NCBI GenBank assembly: GCA_965220715.1
Contig: OZ244843.1
Location: forward strand, 3,410,001 to 3,474,000
Length of the DNA stretch: 64,000 nt
Direction of reading: 5' to 3'
Origin: Bin5 sp965220715
GTDB lineage: Bacteria > Chloroflexota > Anaerolineae > Caldilineales > Caldilineaceae
Below, piece by piece: positions 1 through 8,732 of this stretch. The notes under the pieces were generated by a model. The model was not told the DNA's origin. It ran no database searches and saw nothing but the letters and a program-made list of their open reading frames with translations. Every line of letters starts with the position of its first letter. Within the stretch, counting starts at the first letter, position 1. The position numbers were made by a program, and so were the translations under genes.

Positions 1-1576
1 GTACCTCCCGTACCGGCACCGTGAATCCGGTAGGCGCCCCCTTTAGCTTGGGATCGTGACTCAGGCTCAAATGTGTTTTCGCCATACAGATCGGCAGGTT
101 GCCGAATCCGCTCTCTTCATACTGACGAATCTGCCGGTTGGCCAGCGCTGTGTACTCTACGCCTTCGGCCCCATAGATCGCAGTCGCAATCTTCTCCATC
201 TTCGCCTTTAGCGGCTGATCAAGATCGTAAAGGAAGCGGAATTCGCTCGTCTCCTCTGCCGCTTCTACGACCGCCCGCGCCAAATCCTGCGCGCCGCCGC
301 CGCCCTCCGCCCAATGGGTAGAGACCGCCCAACGCGCTCCTTCCTCTTCGGCAACCCGCCCAATCACATCGATTTCGCTCTGAAAGTCGCTGGCAAAACA
401 GTTAATGCAGACAACCGGACTTACTCCATGTGCCCGCACGTTCTGAATCTGCTTGCGAAGATTCGCCGCGCCTTCGCTCACATCATCGGGATTCTCCAGC
501 AGCATCGCCTCTGGCAAAGGTCGGCCGGGAACAACCCGGTACCGCCCTGTATGCGACTTCAACGCCCGCACCGTCGCCACCAGCACCGCCGCGTCCGGTC
601 TCAGCCCGCTGTAGCGGCACTTGATATTGAAAAACTTCTCCGCGCCGATATCCGCGCCGAAGCCGGCCTCCGTAATCAAATAGTCCGCCGTCTTGATACC
701 GATCAGATCGGCCAGTACCGAACTATTGCCGTGCGCAATGTTGGCGAACGGGCCGGCATGGACCAGCGCCGGCGTGTTCTCCAGCGTCTGGAAAATATTC
801 GGCTTGATCGCCTCCTTCATCAATACCGTCATCGATCCCGCTGCCTGCAACTGCTCGGCAGTAACAGTTTGGCGCTTCCGATCTCTGCCGACCGTCACCC
901 GGCTGAAGCGCGCCCGCATATCGGCCAGGCCCGTCGTCAGTGCCAGAATCGCCATCACCTCCGACGCCGCTGTAATGTCGAAGCCGGTCTGTCGCTGCGG
1001 CCCGTCGGACTTTGGGCCAAGGCCGCTGACGATATTGCGCAGACCCCGATCGTTTACGTCCATTACCCGCCGCCACATGATACTGTAGGGGTCAATCTCC
1101 AGCGCGTTTCCCTGGTAAATGTGCGCATCTATCATCGCTGCCAGAAGGTTGTTCGCCGCCGTCACCGCGTGCATGTCGCCGGTCATGTGCAGATTGAACT
1201 GTTCCATTGGCACAACCTGGCTGTAGCCGCCGCCCGCGGCGCCGCCCTTGATTCCGAAAGTCGGGCCCTGGCTCGGCTGGCGTATCGCCACCGTCGCCGT
1301 CTTGCCAATGTGGTGCATCCCCTGTCCCAGGCCGACCGTAGTTGTCGATTTGCCCTCGCCCAAGGGTGTTGGCGTAATCGCGGTCACCAGGACGTAACGT
1401 GCGTTCGGGCGATCAGCCAACCCTTTAATAGCCTCCAGCCGCACCTTTGCCATGTGGTCGCCGTGCAGTTCGATGTCCGACCTGCTCAGTCCCATCTTTT
1501 CCGCGATTTCCCAAATCGGCCGGAGGTCGGCAGCCTGGGCAATTTCGAGGTCGGAAGGCACAGCACGTCTGCTCAT
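1..1576 (-). CDS. fhs: Formate--tetrahydrofolate ligase, N-terminal 525 residues (runs off window)
   Basis: Reads from an ATG at 1576 to the window edge without a stop. The enzyme joins formate to tetrahydrofolate using ATP, giving 10-formyl-THF for one-carbon metabolism in the cytoplasm. The diagnostic P-loop TPTPLGEGKSTTTVGLGQ lies near residues 68-85. It is followed by long stretches typical of the family (PTFGIKGGAAGGGYSQVVPM, ITAASEVMAILALT, NIAHGNSSVLAD, FGADIGAEKFFNIKCR). The family is about 555-560 residues, so only a short C-terminus is missing. DUF2277 and PPOX genes lie upstream on the same strand at gaps under 100 bp. Several long plus-strand frames here are antisense shadows. Identification is essentially certain. 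Confidence 0.96.
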   Translation of the reverse strand, partial: MSRRAVPSDLEIAQAADLRPIWEIAEKMGLSRSDIELHGDHMAKVRLEAIKGLADRPNARYVLVTAITPTPLGEGKSTTTVGLGQGMHHIGKTATVAIRQPSQGPTFGIKGGAAGGGYSQVVPMEQFNLHMTGDMHAVTAANNLLAAMIDAHIYQGNALEIDPYSIMWRRVMDVNDRGLRNIVSGLGPKSDGPQRQTGFDITAASEVMAILALTTGLADMRARFSRVTVGRDRKRQTVTAEQLQAAGSMTVLMKEAIKPNIFQTLENTPALVHAGPFANIAHGNSSVLADLIGIKTADYLITEAGFGADIGAEKFFNIKCRYSGLRPDAAVLVATVRALKSHTGRYRVVPGRPLPEAMLLENPDDVSEGAANLRKQIQNVRAHGVSPVVCINCFASDFQSEIDVIGRVAEEEGARWAVSTHWAEGGGGAQDLARAVVEAAEETSEFRFLYDLDQPLKAKMEKIATAIYGAEGVEYTALANRQIRQYEESGFGNLPICMAKTHLSLSHDPKLKGAPTGFTVPVREV

Positions 1577-1662
1577 GTTTAAGCTCCTGTATGTCTCAAA
1601 TCCTTGTGTCAACGACGGCGGGCTGGATCTCGGCCCCCTTTCTCATTGCCGCCCTTAGGGGC

Positions 1663-1863
1663 CTACCTGCTCTCCAGCTTGTCAAACAGTCGCCGCGTCG
1701 TCGCCGCGACTTCGTTTACAGCCTCATTGAATGCCCGCTCATTTGCCCTCGACGGCTTGCGATATCCGCTCACCTTACGTACAAATTGCAAGGCCGCCTC
1801 TCCGGTCTCCTGGTCCGTCGGCAAGCGTTCCGGCTGGCGCAATTTCCGTATGTTTCGACACAC
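1663..1863 (-). CDS. DUF2277 family protein
   Basis: A 66-residue protein beginning (M)CRNIRKLRQPERLPTDQE and carrying AALQFVRKVSGYRKPSRANE, the signature of the DUF2277 family, which normally starts MCRNIR. I chose the GTG at 1863 rather than a start 18 codons upstream. It restores the family's N-terminus and has an AGAAGGAGA ribosome binding site 7-8 bases before it. Function is unknown; the family is found in Actinobacteria, Chloroflexi and some Proteobacteria. It lies 86 bp upstream of fhs on the same strand, so the two may be co-transcribed. Confidence 0.85.
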   Translation of the reverse strand: MCRNIRKLRQPERLPTDQETGEAALQFVRKVSGYRKPSRANERAFNEAVNEVAATTRRLFDKLESR

Positions 1864-1948
1864 AATCTGCTCTCCTTCTGCGAACACACTCAAGTTGCCG
1901 CCACAACTTGTGGACATGGACCCGTCCCGCCCGGTTGAGACGTGCCGT

Positions 1949-2368
1949 TTAGCCCTCTGCCTGTGTAAAATTGCTCGAAATCATCCGCTCCGCCCGCAAT
2001 GCGATGATCACGCCAGGGTTGTCTTTGATCAACTCCTGATAGCGCTCGGCCTCAGCTTCGTCGGCGTGATAGTGCCTGACTATCTGCCAGCGCAGTGCCC
2101 TTTGCCGCTCTCCCGCCTCGATCAGTTCAGCCCTGCCCCTGAGTACGACATAACGAGCGTCGCCCCGTCCACCGTCAATACAAACCGTTACGGTCGGGTC
2201 CCGGCGCAGATTGATTACCTTCACCGTAGTGGGCTGCGCACTGGCGTACAGCACGCCATCGATGAAGAGATACCAGACCGGCGTCAATTGGGGCGCGCCA
2301 TTCCTTCCGTTCGTCGCAATTATCGCATGGCGGTCCGCCTGCAAAAATTCTAAGATTTCGGCATTCAT
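1949..2368 (-). CDS. PPOX-class FMN/F420-dependent oxidoreductase-like protein
   Basis: A 139-residue split-barrel flavoprotein of the pyridoxamine-5'-phosphate-oxidase-like superfamily. Visible family features are FLQADRHAIIATNGRNGAPQ followed by LTPVWYLFIDGVLYAS near residues 8-45, and a later TVTVCIDGGRGDARYVVLRG strand pair. The start is the ATG at 2368, which has GAAGGAG seven bases upstream; a longer reading frame adds 17 residues without family similarity. The substrate cannot be told from sequence. Many actinobacterial and chloroflexal relatives bind F420, FMN or haem. It reads toward DUF2277 and fhs on the same strand. Confidence 0.8.
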   Translation of the reverse strand: MNAEILEFLQADRHAIIATNGRNGAPQLTPVWYLFIDGVLYASAQPTTVKVINLRRDPTVTVCIDGGRGDARYVVLRGRAELIEAGERQRALRWQIVRHYHADEAEAERYQELIKDNPGVIIALRAERMISSNFTQAEG

Positions 2369-2691
2369 ATCAAAACTCCTTCGCGATTGTATGGCAATAA
2401 GAAGGGTAACGCCGTCCACCCGTCTGCAATCGTCTGCCCCCTAGGCGGATACCGCCTTTGTGCGCATTAACCGATGATCATAGCAGAAACAGGGTCCATT
2501 GTCGAAACCGCGTTTGAAAAACACGCTGACTTGGTATAGTGTAGCAACCATATTAGCAATGGGGAACGAGCCATTGGCCAGCGAACGGTGCTGGACCAGA
2601 CCGACGTCCGTTTATGCCCTCCCGAACGCAGAACGCTATGCGGTTTCCAGGAGACCATCCACCCCCTCAATCACGAATACAGGAGCCAAAA

Positions 2692-3138
2692 ATGCCTGTT
2701 ATGACCCAAGCTCAGACAGACGACCTTCTGCACAGCAACACGATCTGCCGCCTGGCCTGTGTGGACGCAGAAGGCGCGCCCTATGTCGTGCCCTGCTGGT
2801 TCACCTATGCCGACGGTGGCTTTTACGTCGTGCCCCGCGCCCGTTCGGCCTGGGCCGGCTACCTTAAAAACGATGGGCGCGTCTTTCTCTGTATCGACGC
2901 CGAGGACGGGCGCCGCGTATTGGTGAAGGGGAACGCAAGAGTGGTAGAAGAGCCGAACGTTGGCGGACAGTGGGTCGCCATCGGCAAGGAGATGGCCGAA
3001 CGCTACGGAGGCGCATCCGGCCTAAAATATCTTGAAACAACCATGAAGGAACCGCGCTGGTTGTTCTTCATCGAAGCAAGCGAGCTGCTGTCCTCCAGCG
3101 GCGGCTGGGCCGAGCGGTATAAGCATTACGAATGGTAA
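2692..3138 (+). CDS. Pyridoxamine 5'-phosphate oxidase-like FMN-binding protein
   Basis: A 148-residue protein of the nitroimidazole-resistance/PPOX-like split-barrel group. The N-terminus is typical (LLHSNTICRLACVDAEGAPY, then VVPCWFTYADGGFYVVP), followed by VFLCIDAEDGRRVLVKGNAR and a C-terminal WLFFIEASELLSSSGGWAER. The start ATG at 2692 is preceded by AGGAG at ordinary spacing; the frame continues upstream but without homology. It diverges from the other PPOX gene at 1949-2368, with about 320 bp between the starts. It is probably a flavin-binding reductase or sensor of unknown substrate. The two PPOX proteins are not close copies. Confidence 0.8.
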   Translation: MPVMTQAQTDDLLHSNTICRLACVDAEGAPYVVPCWFTYADGGFYVVPRARSAWAGYLKNDGRVFLCIDAEDGRRVLVKGNARVVEEPNVGGQWVAIGKEMAERYGGASGLKYLETTMKEPRWLFFIEASELLSSSGGWAERYKHYEW

Positions 3139-3309
3139 AGGAAGGCGCCGAGCGGGGATCTGGTGATTTGCAACTGGACTGCTGATTCCACGAAAGCCCA
3201 AGACGCATTTCGCCAAAGAACAAAGCTTGTTTCCCAGTGAGCTATAAGCTGGTATGGCACAACCGGAGATCGTGCCCATGGCGCTCACGGTCAAAATAAG
3301 ACTTTCGGA

Positions 3310-3513
3310 TTAGGCAGTCTGGCTTTCGTAGGATTGACTGGATTCCTCTGACTCTTTAAGTGCTCTTGCTACTCTCGCTGCCTCTGCTTCTTCCAGGTTT
3401 TGAAAGTACAAAGCGTCTGGGTCAGACAGGATTCCCGCCTCGATGGCGGCGTCAGTTCCTTCCTCTTTCTCGATTTCTTTGAAGGTTTTCCGCCGGGTCT
3501 CTGATGTAAGCAT
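3310..3513 (-). CDS. Small acidic protein, possible antitoxin partner of the BrnT-like toxin
   Basis: A 67-residue, glutamate- and alanine-rich protein (MLTSETRRKTFKEIEKEEG at the start, then GILSDPDALYFQNLEEAEAA). The ATG at 3513 has an AGGAGG seven bases upstream, one of the best ribosome binding sites in this region. Its start lies inside the 3' end of the BrnT-like gene (62-base overlap, different frame), so translation is probably coupled. It does not resemble BrnA by eye. The antitoxin role rests on size, charge and position only. Confidence 0.5.
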   Translation of the reverse strand: MLTSETRRKTFKEIEKEEGTDAAIEAGILSDPDALYFQNLEEAEAARVARALKESEESSQSYESQTA

Positions 3514-3952
3514 CGTAATACCTCCTTCTTCTTGAACCAAGTCTATGTAGGGTAATTACGCGGGCAATCTCCTCGTTTTCACCTCGCCATACATATATGA
3601 CGACATAGATATTGGAGTCAATATTTATGTATTGCCCTATTCTTGTTTCTCGTGCGCCTGTGTTCGGATCAATATGGTCAAAAAGAGTAATGTTTATTAT
3701 AGGCGGATGCTCGAATTCTCGAATCTTCTCAAAACCGATTCCGTGTTTCTTTATATTTGAACGATTCTTTTCCTCGTCCCATGTGATTCTTCCATCCCGA
3801 GCAGCGTTCCGCAACGAAGCATGAGGATAGGGAAACATGAAATACTGGTCCCACGGATCTCTACTCTCCGCAGTTTCTTCCTCCGATGGGCGATATACAA
3901 ATGCTAACTTTAGTAAAATGTTGTCGACATCTGTCCAATTCTTTTCGGTCAT
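3452..3952 (-). CDS. BrnT-like toxin with N-terminal extension
   Basis: 166 residues. The C-terminal part from about residue 55 carries the BrnT signature: ITWDEEKNRSNIKKHGIGFE, a central ETRIGQYINIDSNIYVVIY, and the closing ARVITLHRLGSRRRRYYDAY. BrnT is a RelE-fold ribonuclease toxin of about 90-95 residues. Here it carries some 55 extra N-terminal residues (LKLAFVYRPSEEETAESRDP and onward) with no recognised domain. The next gene overlaps its 3' end and may be the antitoxin. The ATG at 3952 has no clear ribosome binding site, so the start is uncertain. An internal start near the BrnT domain would give a normal-sized protein, but I see no better site. Confidence 0.65.
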   Translation of the reverse strand: MTEKNWTDVDNILLKLAFVYRPSEEETAESRDPWDQYFMFPYPHASLRNAARDGRITWDEEKNRSNIKKHGIGFEKIREFEHPPIINITLFDHIDPNTGARETRIGQYINIDSNIYVVIYVWRGENEEIARVITLHRLGSRRRRYYDAYIRDPAENLQRNRERGRN

Positions 3953-4117
3953 CAGTTGTCAGACCAACTCTATCTCCGAATCGCTTCAAACTATGTTAAT
4001 GTGCTTCCATTCATTTCGACAGACTAAGCATAGGCCATACAGTAGAGGCGGTCGAATGGGCCCATAATGGTCAATTGCCCTGAAGAACTGAAAATGTGAG
4101 CAAGAAAAATGGCATGA

Positions 4118-4444
4118 CTATTCAGCCGTCTTTTCATCCTCGTGCTGTAATATCTCCTTGATCGCATTCTCTCCAAAACCTGCCATTCGGTAAGCCTCTT
4201 CACGTGAAACTCCTTCCATCCTCTCCTGAACACGCGCCCGCGCGCTGCGTAGCAAACGAAGCGCTTCCTCCCTTTTTCGGGCTTCCTTATCCTTTATCAG
4301 CTGTTCGTATTGCGAATACGAAACTATCACCGCTGTGGGCTCTCCTCGCACTTTTATGACAACTTCCTCGTTTTTTTCGCTCGCAAGAATCAGCAACTTA
4401 CCTAAACTCTTTCGAGCCTCGCTAGAAGATACGCTAATAGTCAT
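4118..4444 (-). CDS. Phd/YefM-family antitoxin (orphan)
   Basis: A 108-residue protein. Its N-terminal 50 residues (ISVSSSEARKSLGKLLILAS, then VVIKVRGEPTAVIVSYSQYE) are the classic Phd/YefM fold that binds operator DNA and neutralises a toxin through its C-terminus. The C-terminal half is helical and charged (KREEALRLLRSARARVQERM). No toxin gene lies directly downstream in the roughly 165 bp before the BrnT-like gene starts. The antitoxin is therefore either an orphan or acts on a toxin elsewhere. Confidence 0.75.
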   Translation of the reverse strand: MTISVSSSEARKSLGKLLILASEKNEEVVIKVRGEPTAVIVSYSQYEQLIKDKEARKREEALRLLRSARARVQERMEGVSREEAYRMAGFGENAIKEILQHEDEKTAE

Positions 4445-4601
4445 TTCCGCCCTCTCTATCCCTTGTCAGTCAGAAATCGCTTTCTGGCATTGTAGGGCGC
4501 GAGCGAACGTTCGTCAACACGCCTTGGTTTGCCAAAAATGATTTCGGGCCTGCCCAGTTTGCTGCCTATGACGGCGGCGGCCTCGATCAGGTCGACCACA
4601 C

Positions 4602-7600
4602 TCACTCATACCGCAGTGCCTCCGCCGGATAGATGCGCGACGCCTGCCATGCAGGGAGGATCGTGGTGAGTAACGAGAACAGCCAGGCCGCCGCCAACAT
4701 CCCGGCAATCGTCAGCCAGGGCGTCGGAAAACTCTGTTGCGTCGCCAGGTCATAGGCCTGGCCTATCGTCTTTTCCCCCAGAATCAACCCCGTGATGCCC
4801 CCTACCAGTATGCCGGTGAGGGCGATGAAGTTGGCCTCCAGCACGAACAGCAGCGCCACCGTACTCGAAGGGAAACCTATTGCCCGCAACACGCCGATCT
4901 GCTGCCGGCGCTCTACCACCGTGCGGCTGCTGATAACGCCCAATCCAGCGATGCCGACTACCAGCCCCAGTGCCAGAAAGCCCTGGAACAACCCCAGTAT
5001 CCCCCGCAAAAACGCCTGACCGGCAGCGAACAATTCGGAAAGAGGAGCTGCGTTCAATCCGCTGCTCAGCATCGATCGTTCCAGCGCCCGCGCCGTTTCG
5101 GCCAAGCTCTCGCCCTCCGCGACCTTGGCATAGAAATTGCTGGGGACCACCGGTTCGCCGTTGAGTTTGTCCAGTATGCGTCGGTTCATCTGCATACTGC
5201 CCTCGGCCAGTGTTTCGTCGCTCTCCAACACGCCGATAATCTGAACAGTGTGCGTAATCTCCTCCCCGCCTTCAAAACCGGTCGGACTGCTGGTCGAAAC
5301 CTCTGCCTGTACACCGCCCATCGCGAAACCCGCGCCTGACGTAACAACACCAACTGTGTTGCTGAGTTCGACGAGCACGCGCGGCAGCATGCCGCCCTCC
5401 TCCAGGTAGAATCCCTCTAACTGCATGCCCCTTCGCCAGGGAGGGCCGCCATCGCGCCCGCCGCGGTCGGAAGATTCCCCTGAACCTTCGGTATCCTCCT
5501 CAGGAGGGCTTTCAACCCACCAAGTAGTAACCACCGCTACGTCATCCCGCTCAGCCAGCGCCTGCCAGACCTCCTCGTCGCTGTTGAAGCCCTCAGCCCG
5601 CATCTGGAACCCATAATGCTGCGCGGCCTGTTTCGTATAGCCTTCATCAATGCCGGTCATATTGATTGCCACCGTGTCGTCGACCCCCGAATCCGGTTCG
5701 AGTTGCCGCGCAGTCAACCCCAATCGCGCGACCGTTCCCAGGACAGCCAACCTCTCGCTGGGAAAATCCGACCGTATCTCCGCTTCCTCGTGAATATCCG
5801 TAACCGGATCAAAGAAACTGAGCAAGCTCGGCGACAACACGATGTCGAATCCTGCCGTCCGATCCTCGCTGGGCTCCGTGACAACCTCCGTCGCCCGGAT
5901 GACCACGCTCATCACCGTCACCGTCGTGATCACCATTGCGAAGAGCAGAATTGCTGTGCCGGTTCGGAAGCGATTGCTGAGCGGGTAAGCTACCGCCGTC
6001 TTCAGCACAGGGGTCAGCGGCCCGATTCCACCGACCATCCGCACGAACAGGCCCGCCATACTGTCGGCGTTGAACATCACCACCATGATCGCGCCAATGA
6101 TGATAAACGGTCCGCTCAATGCAAAGGAGAGCAGCGTGAATCCGGGATTCTGGTTGAACCAGGGCAGGTCAGTGTCGAGAACTGTGCTCCAAGGAACGCC
6201 CCACATTGCCAGCAGACCAAGGCCAATGACGGTATAAACCAGTCGTTTACGAAGCACGGACTGGCCTGGCGTCCATCTCTTGCTCAAAAGTCCGCCCCCC
6301 CAGCCTATTCCTGCCAGCAGCAAGGTCCCGCCCATAAATGCAACCGTCTGCCCGTTCTCGCGGCCCAGCCAGACCAGATAACCGCCTCCGCCCAGCAAAA
6401 CTATCAGGCCCAGCGCGCGTAGCACGAGCCTCAGCCAACCTTGCCTCTTCCCGTTCGATGTGTCAGGCAGATTGCGAATTGCCGCGATGATATTGAGCCG
6501 GCTAACGTTCCACGAAGCTACCGTCACCACCACGAAAGTGAGTATGACGCCCAGGCAATATGCGATGATCAGTGAAGAAGGCGCCGCACTCCAATAGAAT
6601 CGGATCGGCACGGTGGCGCCCTGCACCTGCTGCGCGATACTGTTCAAAAGACCGCTAATGAAACCGATCATGCCGTACGAGACCAGCAGCCCAAGTCCAA
6701 GTCCCACCAGGGCCGCCGCCAGGTCGTAAATCAGTCCTTCTGTAACAAACATCTGCACCAGGTGGATACGTCTCATCCCCACCGCCCGCGCGATACCCAA
6801 CTCACTGCGCCGTTCCGCAGCCAGCATCACAAAAATCAGAAAGATCAGCAGCACGCCCGCAAAGATCGAAAGGATGCCAAAGCTCGAGAACACGGTGCCC
6901 AACGCAATGCCGCCCACCTCTGCCACATCGGTGACAAACTGTTTGCTCAGCGGCGCAAGAACGTCAAAGTCACGAATGTCGGCCAGGCCTCCCTCCAACG
7001 CCCGCCGATCTTCGCTAACCAAAGGCAGATCTCTCAGCCAATCCTGCACCGCGCCACTGCTCAGCGCCGCCCGCAACGCCGTCGTGATCTCAGCATCCGG
7101 CGGACCGCTAACATATTTGACCAAAGAACCAATGTCCGACTCGAAACTCGACGACTGCGTCCAAAGCCCGGCTATCTGCATGATGAATTCGGGTGGGCCA
7201 TTGTCCTCGAACAGGGGATTCTCTGGCGTCGCTCCCTCCATCCGGACGACGTCAGCGATCTCCGGTCTGCGCAAAACCGCCAGCAGCGAGGCCAATCGCG
7301 CCTCGTTCAAAGACAGCGCCCGTAACTGATTGCTCACCTCCGCAGTATGAACCATGCCGCTGACCTCGTCGCCTGCATTCGAGATCAAAATGTTGTTGAC
7401 CTTGTCCGGCATAAAGAGCAGTTTCTGCGCTTCATCCGTGTGCATCATTACAACTGGCAGCACTGCACCCAGAGGTCCAGACTCAGCGACGACTGCCCGC
7501 ACACGGTATGGAACCGGAATCGGCCCAATGAAGATTTCCAACAGGTCGCCCGCCCGCGCGTCGAGCTGCTGCGCCCCCACTTCGTTCAGATACACTTCTC

Positions 7601-8732
7601 CCTGACGAAGCTGAAGTCCAAAATCCCCGAGCCTCGCGTCTACATCCTGCCCCAACGTGTTCAGGTTTATCGAGCTAAGCGCCTCGGTCGCCGCAACAAT
7701 CAGTTCCTCCTGGTTGGGCACGTCGAAACCCAGCATTGGCAGAGTCGGGATCGTAATCGGCGCGTCCGCATCCAGATTGAGCTCGGCCAGATCCTCGTCG
7801 CTGATCCCCAACCCTTCCAGGCTGATTACATCAGCGTCTATCTCGTCAAGGATGGCACTGGGGAAGCCTAAGTTGCGAAGAGTCTCCACCGGAATCTCCA
7901 ACTGCCGCAGCGTGAAACTCGGGCCCTCGTCTTGCAACAACACCGCCCCTGCCGCGCCCAACGCCAGGGCCGTTTCTACCAGACCCACTTCCTCCATCCC
8001 CAGCGCAGTTCCAATTACGCCCGCGGTCTCTCCACTCTGCTCCCACAGCCCGACTAGATCGACAAAAACATCGCCTATCCCCTCCCGCAAATCAGCCGTC
8101 CGCACCTGCTCGCCGTCAACGTCATGCAGTCCAAACCCAGTGTCATAACCTTCGTCCACCGCAAAAATGAATCCCAATGGCTCGCCCTGCCCGGTATTCA
8201 CATTGCGTATTATCGTCGGAAAAAGAATTGAGCCCGCTATGCCGTCGATCAGAGGATACGTCGCCGCCTGCTCCTCCAACAGTGCTAGCCGCTCGTCGGT
8301 TATTCCTGGCAACCCCTCGTCGAAGATGGCGATCAACGAGGTAAGGTCCCCTTCAGTGAGCGCATTCAATAGAGCCGCGCTTTGCGGACTACTTGCCTCC
8401 TCCGGGTCGATGTTTCCCCCGCCTGCCAGCTGCGTCAGGTCCATCAGAAAGGGCGGCGAAACCACCTGATCGATCTGCCCGTAAGCATCGATCGTTTGCC
8501 GACGAACCGTATTGTCCAATGTATCGCCCAGGCTGAGCGCCGATACGATTATCATCGTGCTTAGCGTGAGTCCAAAGACGATCAACGTCGACTGTGTTGG
8601 CCGCCTCGGTATATTTCGGACGCCCAGCTTCCCGATTATCGGATTGCGCAGCGAAATGAGTGCCGCGCCCGCCAGGATCAACCCGAGGGCAACCGCAAAA
8701 TAGATGGCGACCGCATTGAGAATGCTACTCAT
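4602..8732 (-). CDS. Large FtsX/MacB-type ABC transporter permease with two FtsX domains
   Basis: A 1376-residue membrane protein. It has an N-terminal membrane segment (residues 5-25), a second near 50-70, and a very large extracytoplasmic domain to about residue 600. A first FtsX domain follows (FGILSIFAGVLLIFLIFVML, then AAERRSELGIARAVGMRRIH). Several more membrane segments, a second extracytoplasmic domain and a C-terminal FtsX domain come next (SSRTVVERRQQIGVLRAIGF; end PAWQASRIYPAEALRYE). This duplicated layout matches LolC/MacB-like exporters that use mechanotransmission rather than a conventional channel. The start ATG overlaps the stop of the ATPase gene (ATGAGTAG), so the two are translationally coupled. 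No periplasmic adaptor gene is adjacent, as expected for a single-membrane or non-diderm cell. Substrate unknown; lipoprotein, peptide or lipid release are the family's usual jobs. Confidence 0.88.
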   Translation of the reverse strand: MSSILNAVAIYFAVALGLILAGAALISLRNPIIGKLGVRNIPRRPTQSTLIVFGLTLSTMIIVSALSLGDTLDNTVRRQTIDAYGQIDQVVSPPFLMDLTQLAGGGNIDPEEASSPQSAALLNALTEGDLTSLIAIFDEGLPGITDERLALLEEQAATYPLIDGIAGSILFPTIIRNVNTGQGEPLGFIFAVDEGYDTGFGLHDVDGEQVRTADLREGIGDVFVDLVGLWEQSGETAGVIGTALGMEEVGLVETALALGAAGAVLLQDEGPSFTLRQLEIPVETLRNLGFPSAILDEIDADVISLEGLGISDEDLAELNLDADAPITIPTLPMLGFDVPNQEELIVAATEALSSINLNTLGQDVDARLGDFGLQLRQGEVYLNEVGAQQLDARAGDLLEIFIGPIPVPYRVRAVVAESGPLGAVLPVVMMHTDEAQKLLFMPDKVNNILISNAGDEVSGMVHTAEVSNQLRALSLNEARLASLLAVLRRPEIADVVRMEGATPENPLFEDNGPPEFIMQIAGLWTQSSSFESDIGSLVKYVSGPPDAEITTALRAALSSGAVQDWLRDLPLVSEDRRALEGGLADIRDFDVLAPLSKQFVTDVAEVGGIALGTVFSSFGILSIFAGVLLIFLIFVMLAAERRSELGIARAVGMRRIHLVQMFVTEGLIYDLAAALVGLGLGLLVSYGMIGFISGLLNSIAQQVQGATVPIRFYWSAAPSSLIIAYCLGVILTFVVVTVASWNVSRLNIIAAIRNLPDTSNGKRQGWLRLVLRALGLIVLLGGGGYLVWLGRENGQTVAFMGGTLLLAGIGWGGGLLSKRWTPGQSVLRKRLVYTVIGLGLLAMWGVPWSTVLDTDLPWFNQNPGFTLLSFALSGPFIIIGAIMVVMFNADSMAGLFVRMVGGIGPLTPVLKTAVAYPLSNRFRTGTAILLFAMVITTVTVMSVVIRATEVVTEPSEDRTAGFDIVLSPSLLSFFDPVTDIHEEAEIRSDFPSERLAVLGTVARLGLTARQLEPDSGVDDTVAINMTGIDEGYTKQAAQHYGFQMRAEGFNSDEEVWQALAERDDVAVVTTWWVESPPEEDTEGSGESSDRGGRDGGPPWRRGMQLEGFYLEEGGMLPRVLVELSNTVGVVTSGAGFAMGGVQAEVSTSSPTGFEGGEEITHTVQIIGVLESDETLAEGSMQMNRRILDKLNGEPVVPSNFYAKVAEGESLAETARALERSMLSSGLNAAPLSELFAAGQAFLRGILGLFQGFLALGLVVGIAGLGVISSRTVVERRQQIGVLRAIGFPSSTVALLFVLEANFIALTGILVGGITGLILGEKTIGQAYDLATQQSFPTPWLTIAGMLAAAWLFSLLTTILPAWQASRIYPAEALRYE

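Noticed and set aside
314..1582. 422-codon plus-strand frame
   Set aside because: It is antisense to fhs, whose protein is unmistakable. The plus frame is Arg/His-rich shadow sequence with no family resemblance.
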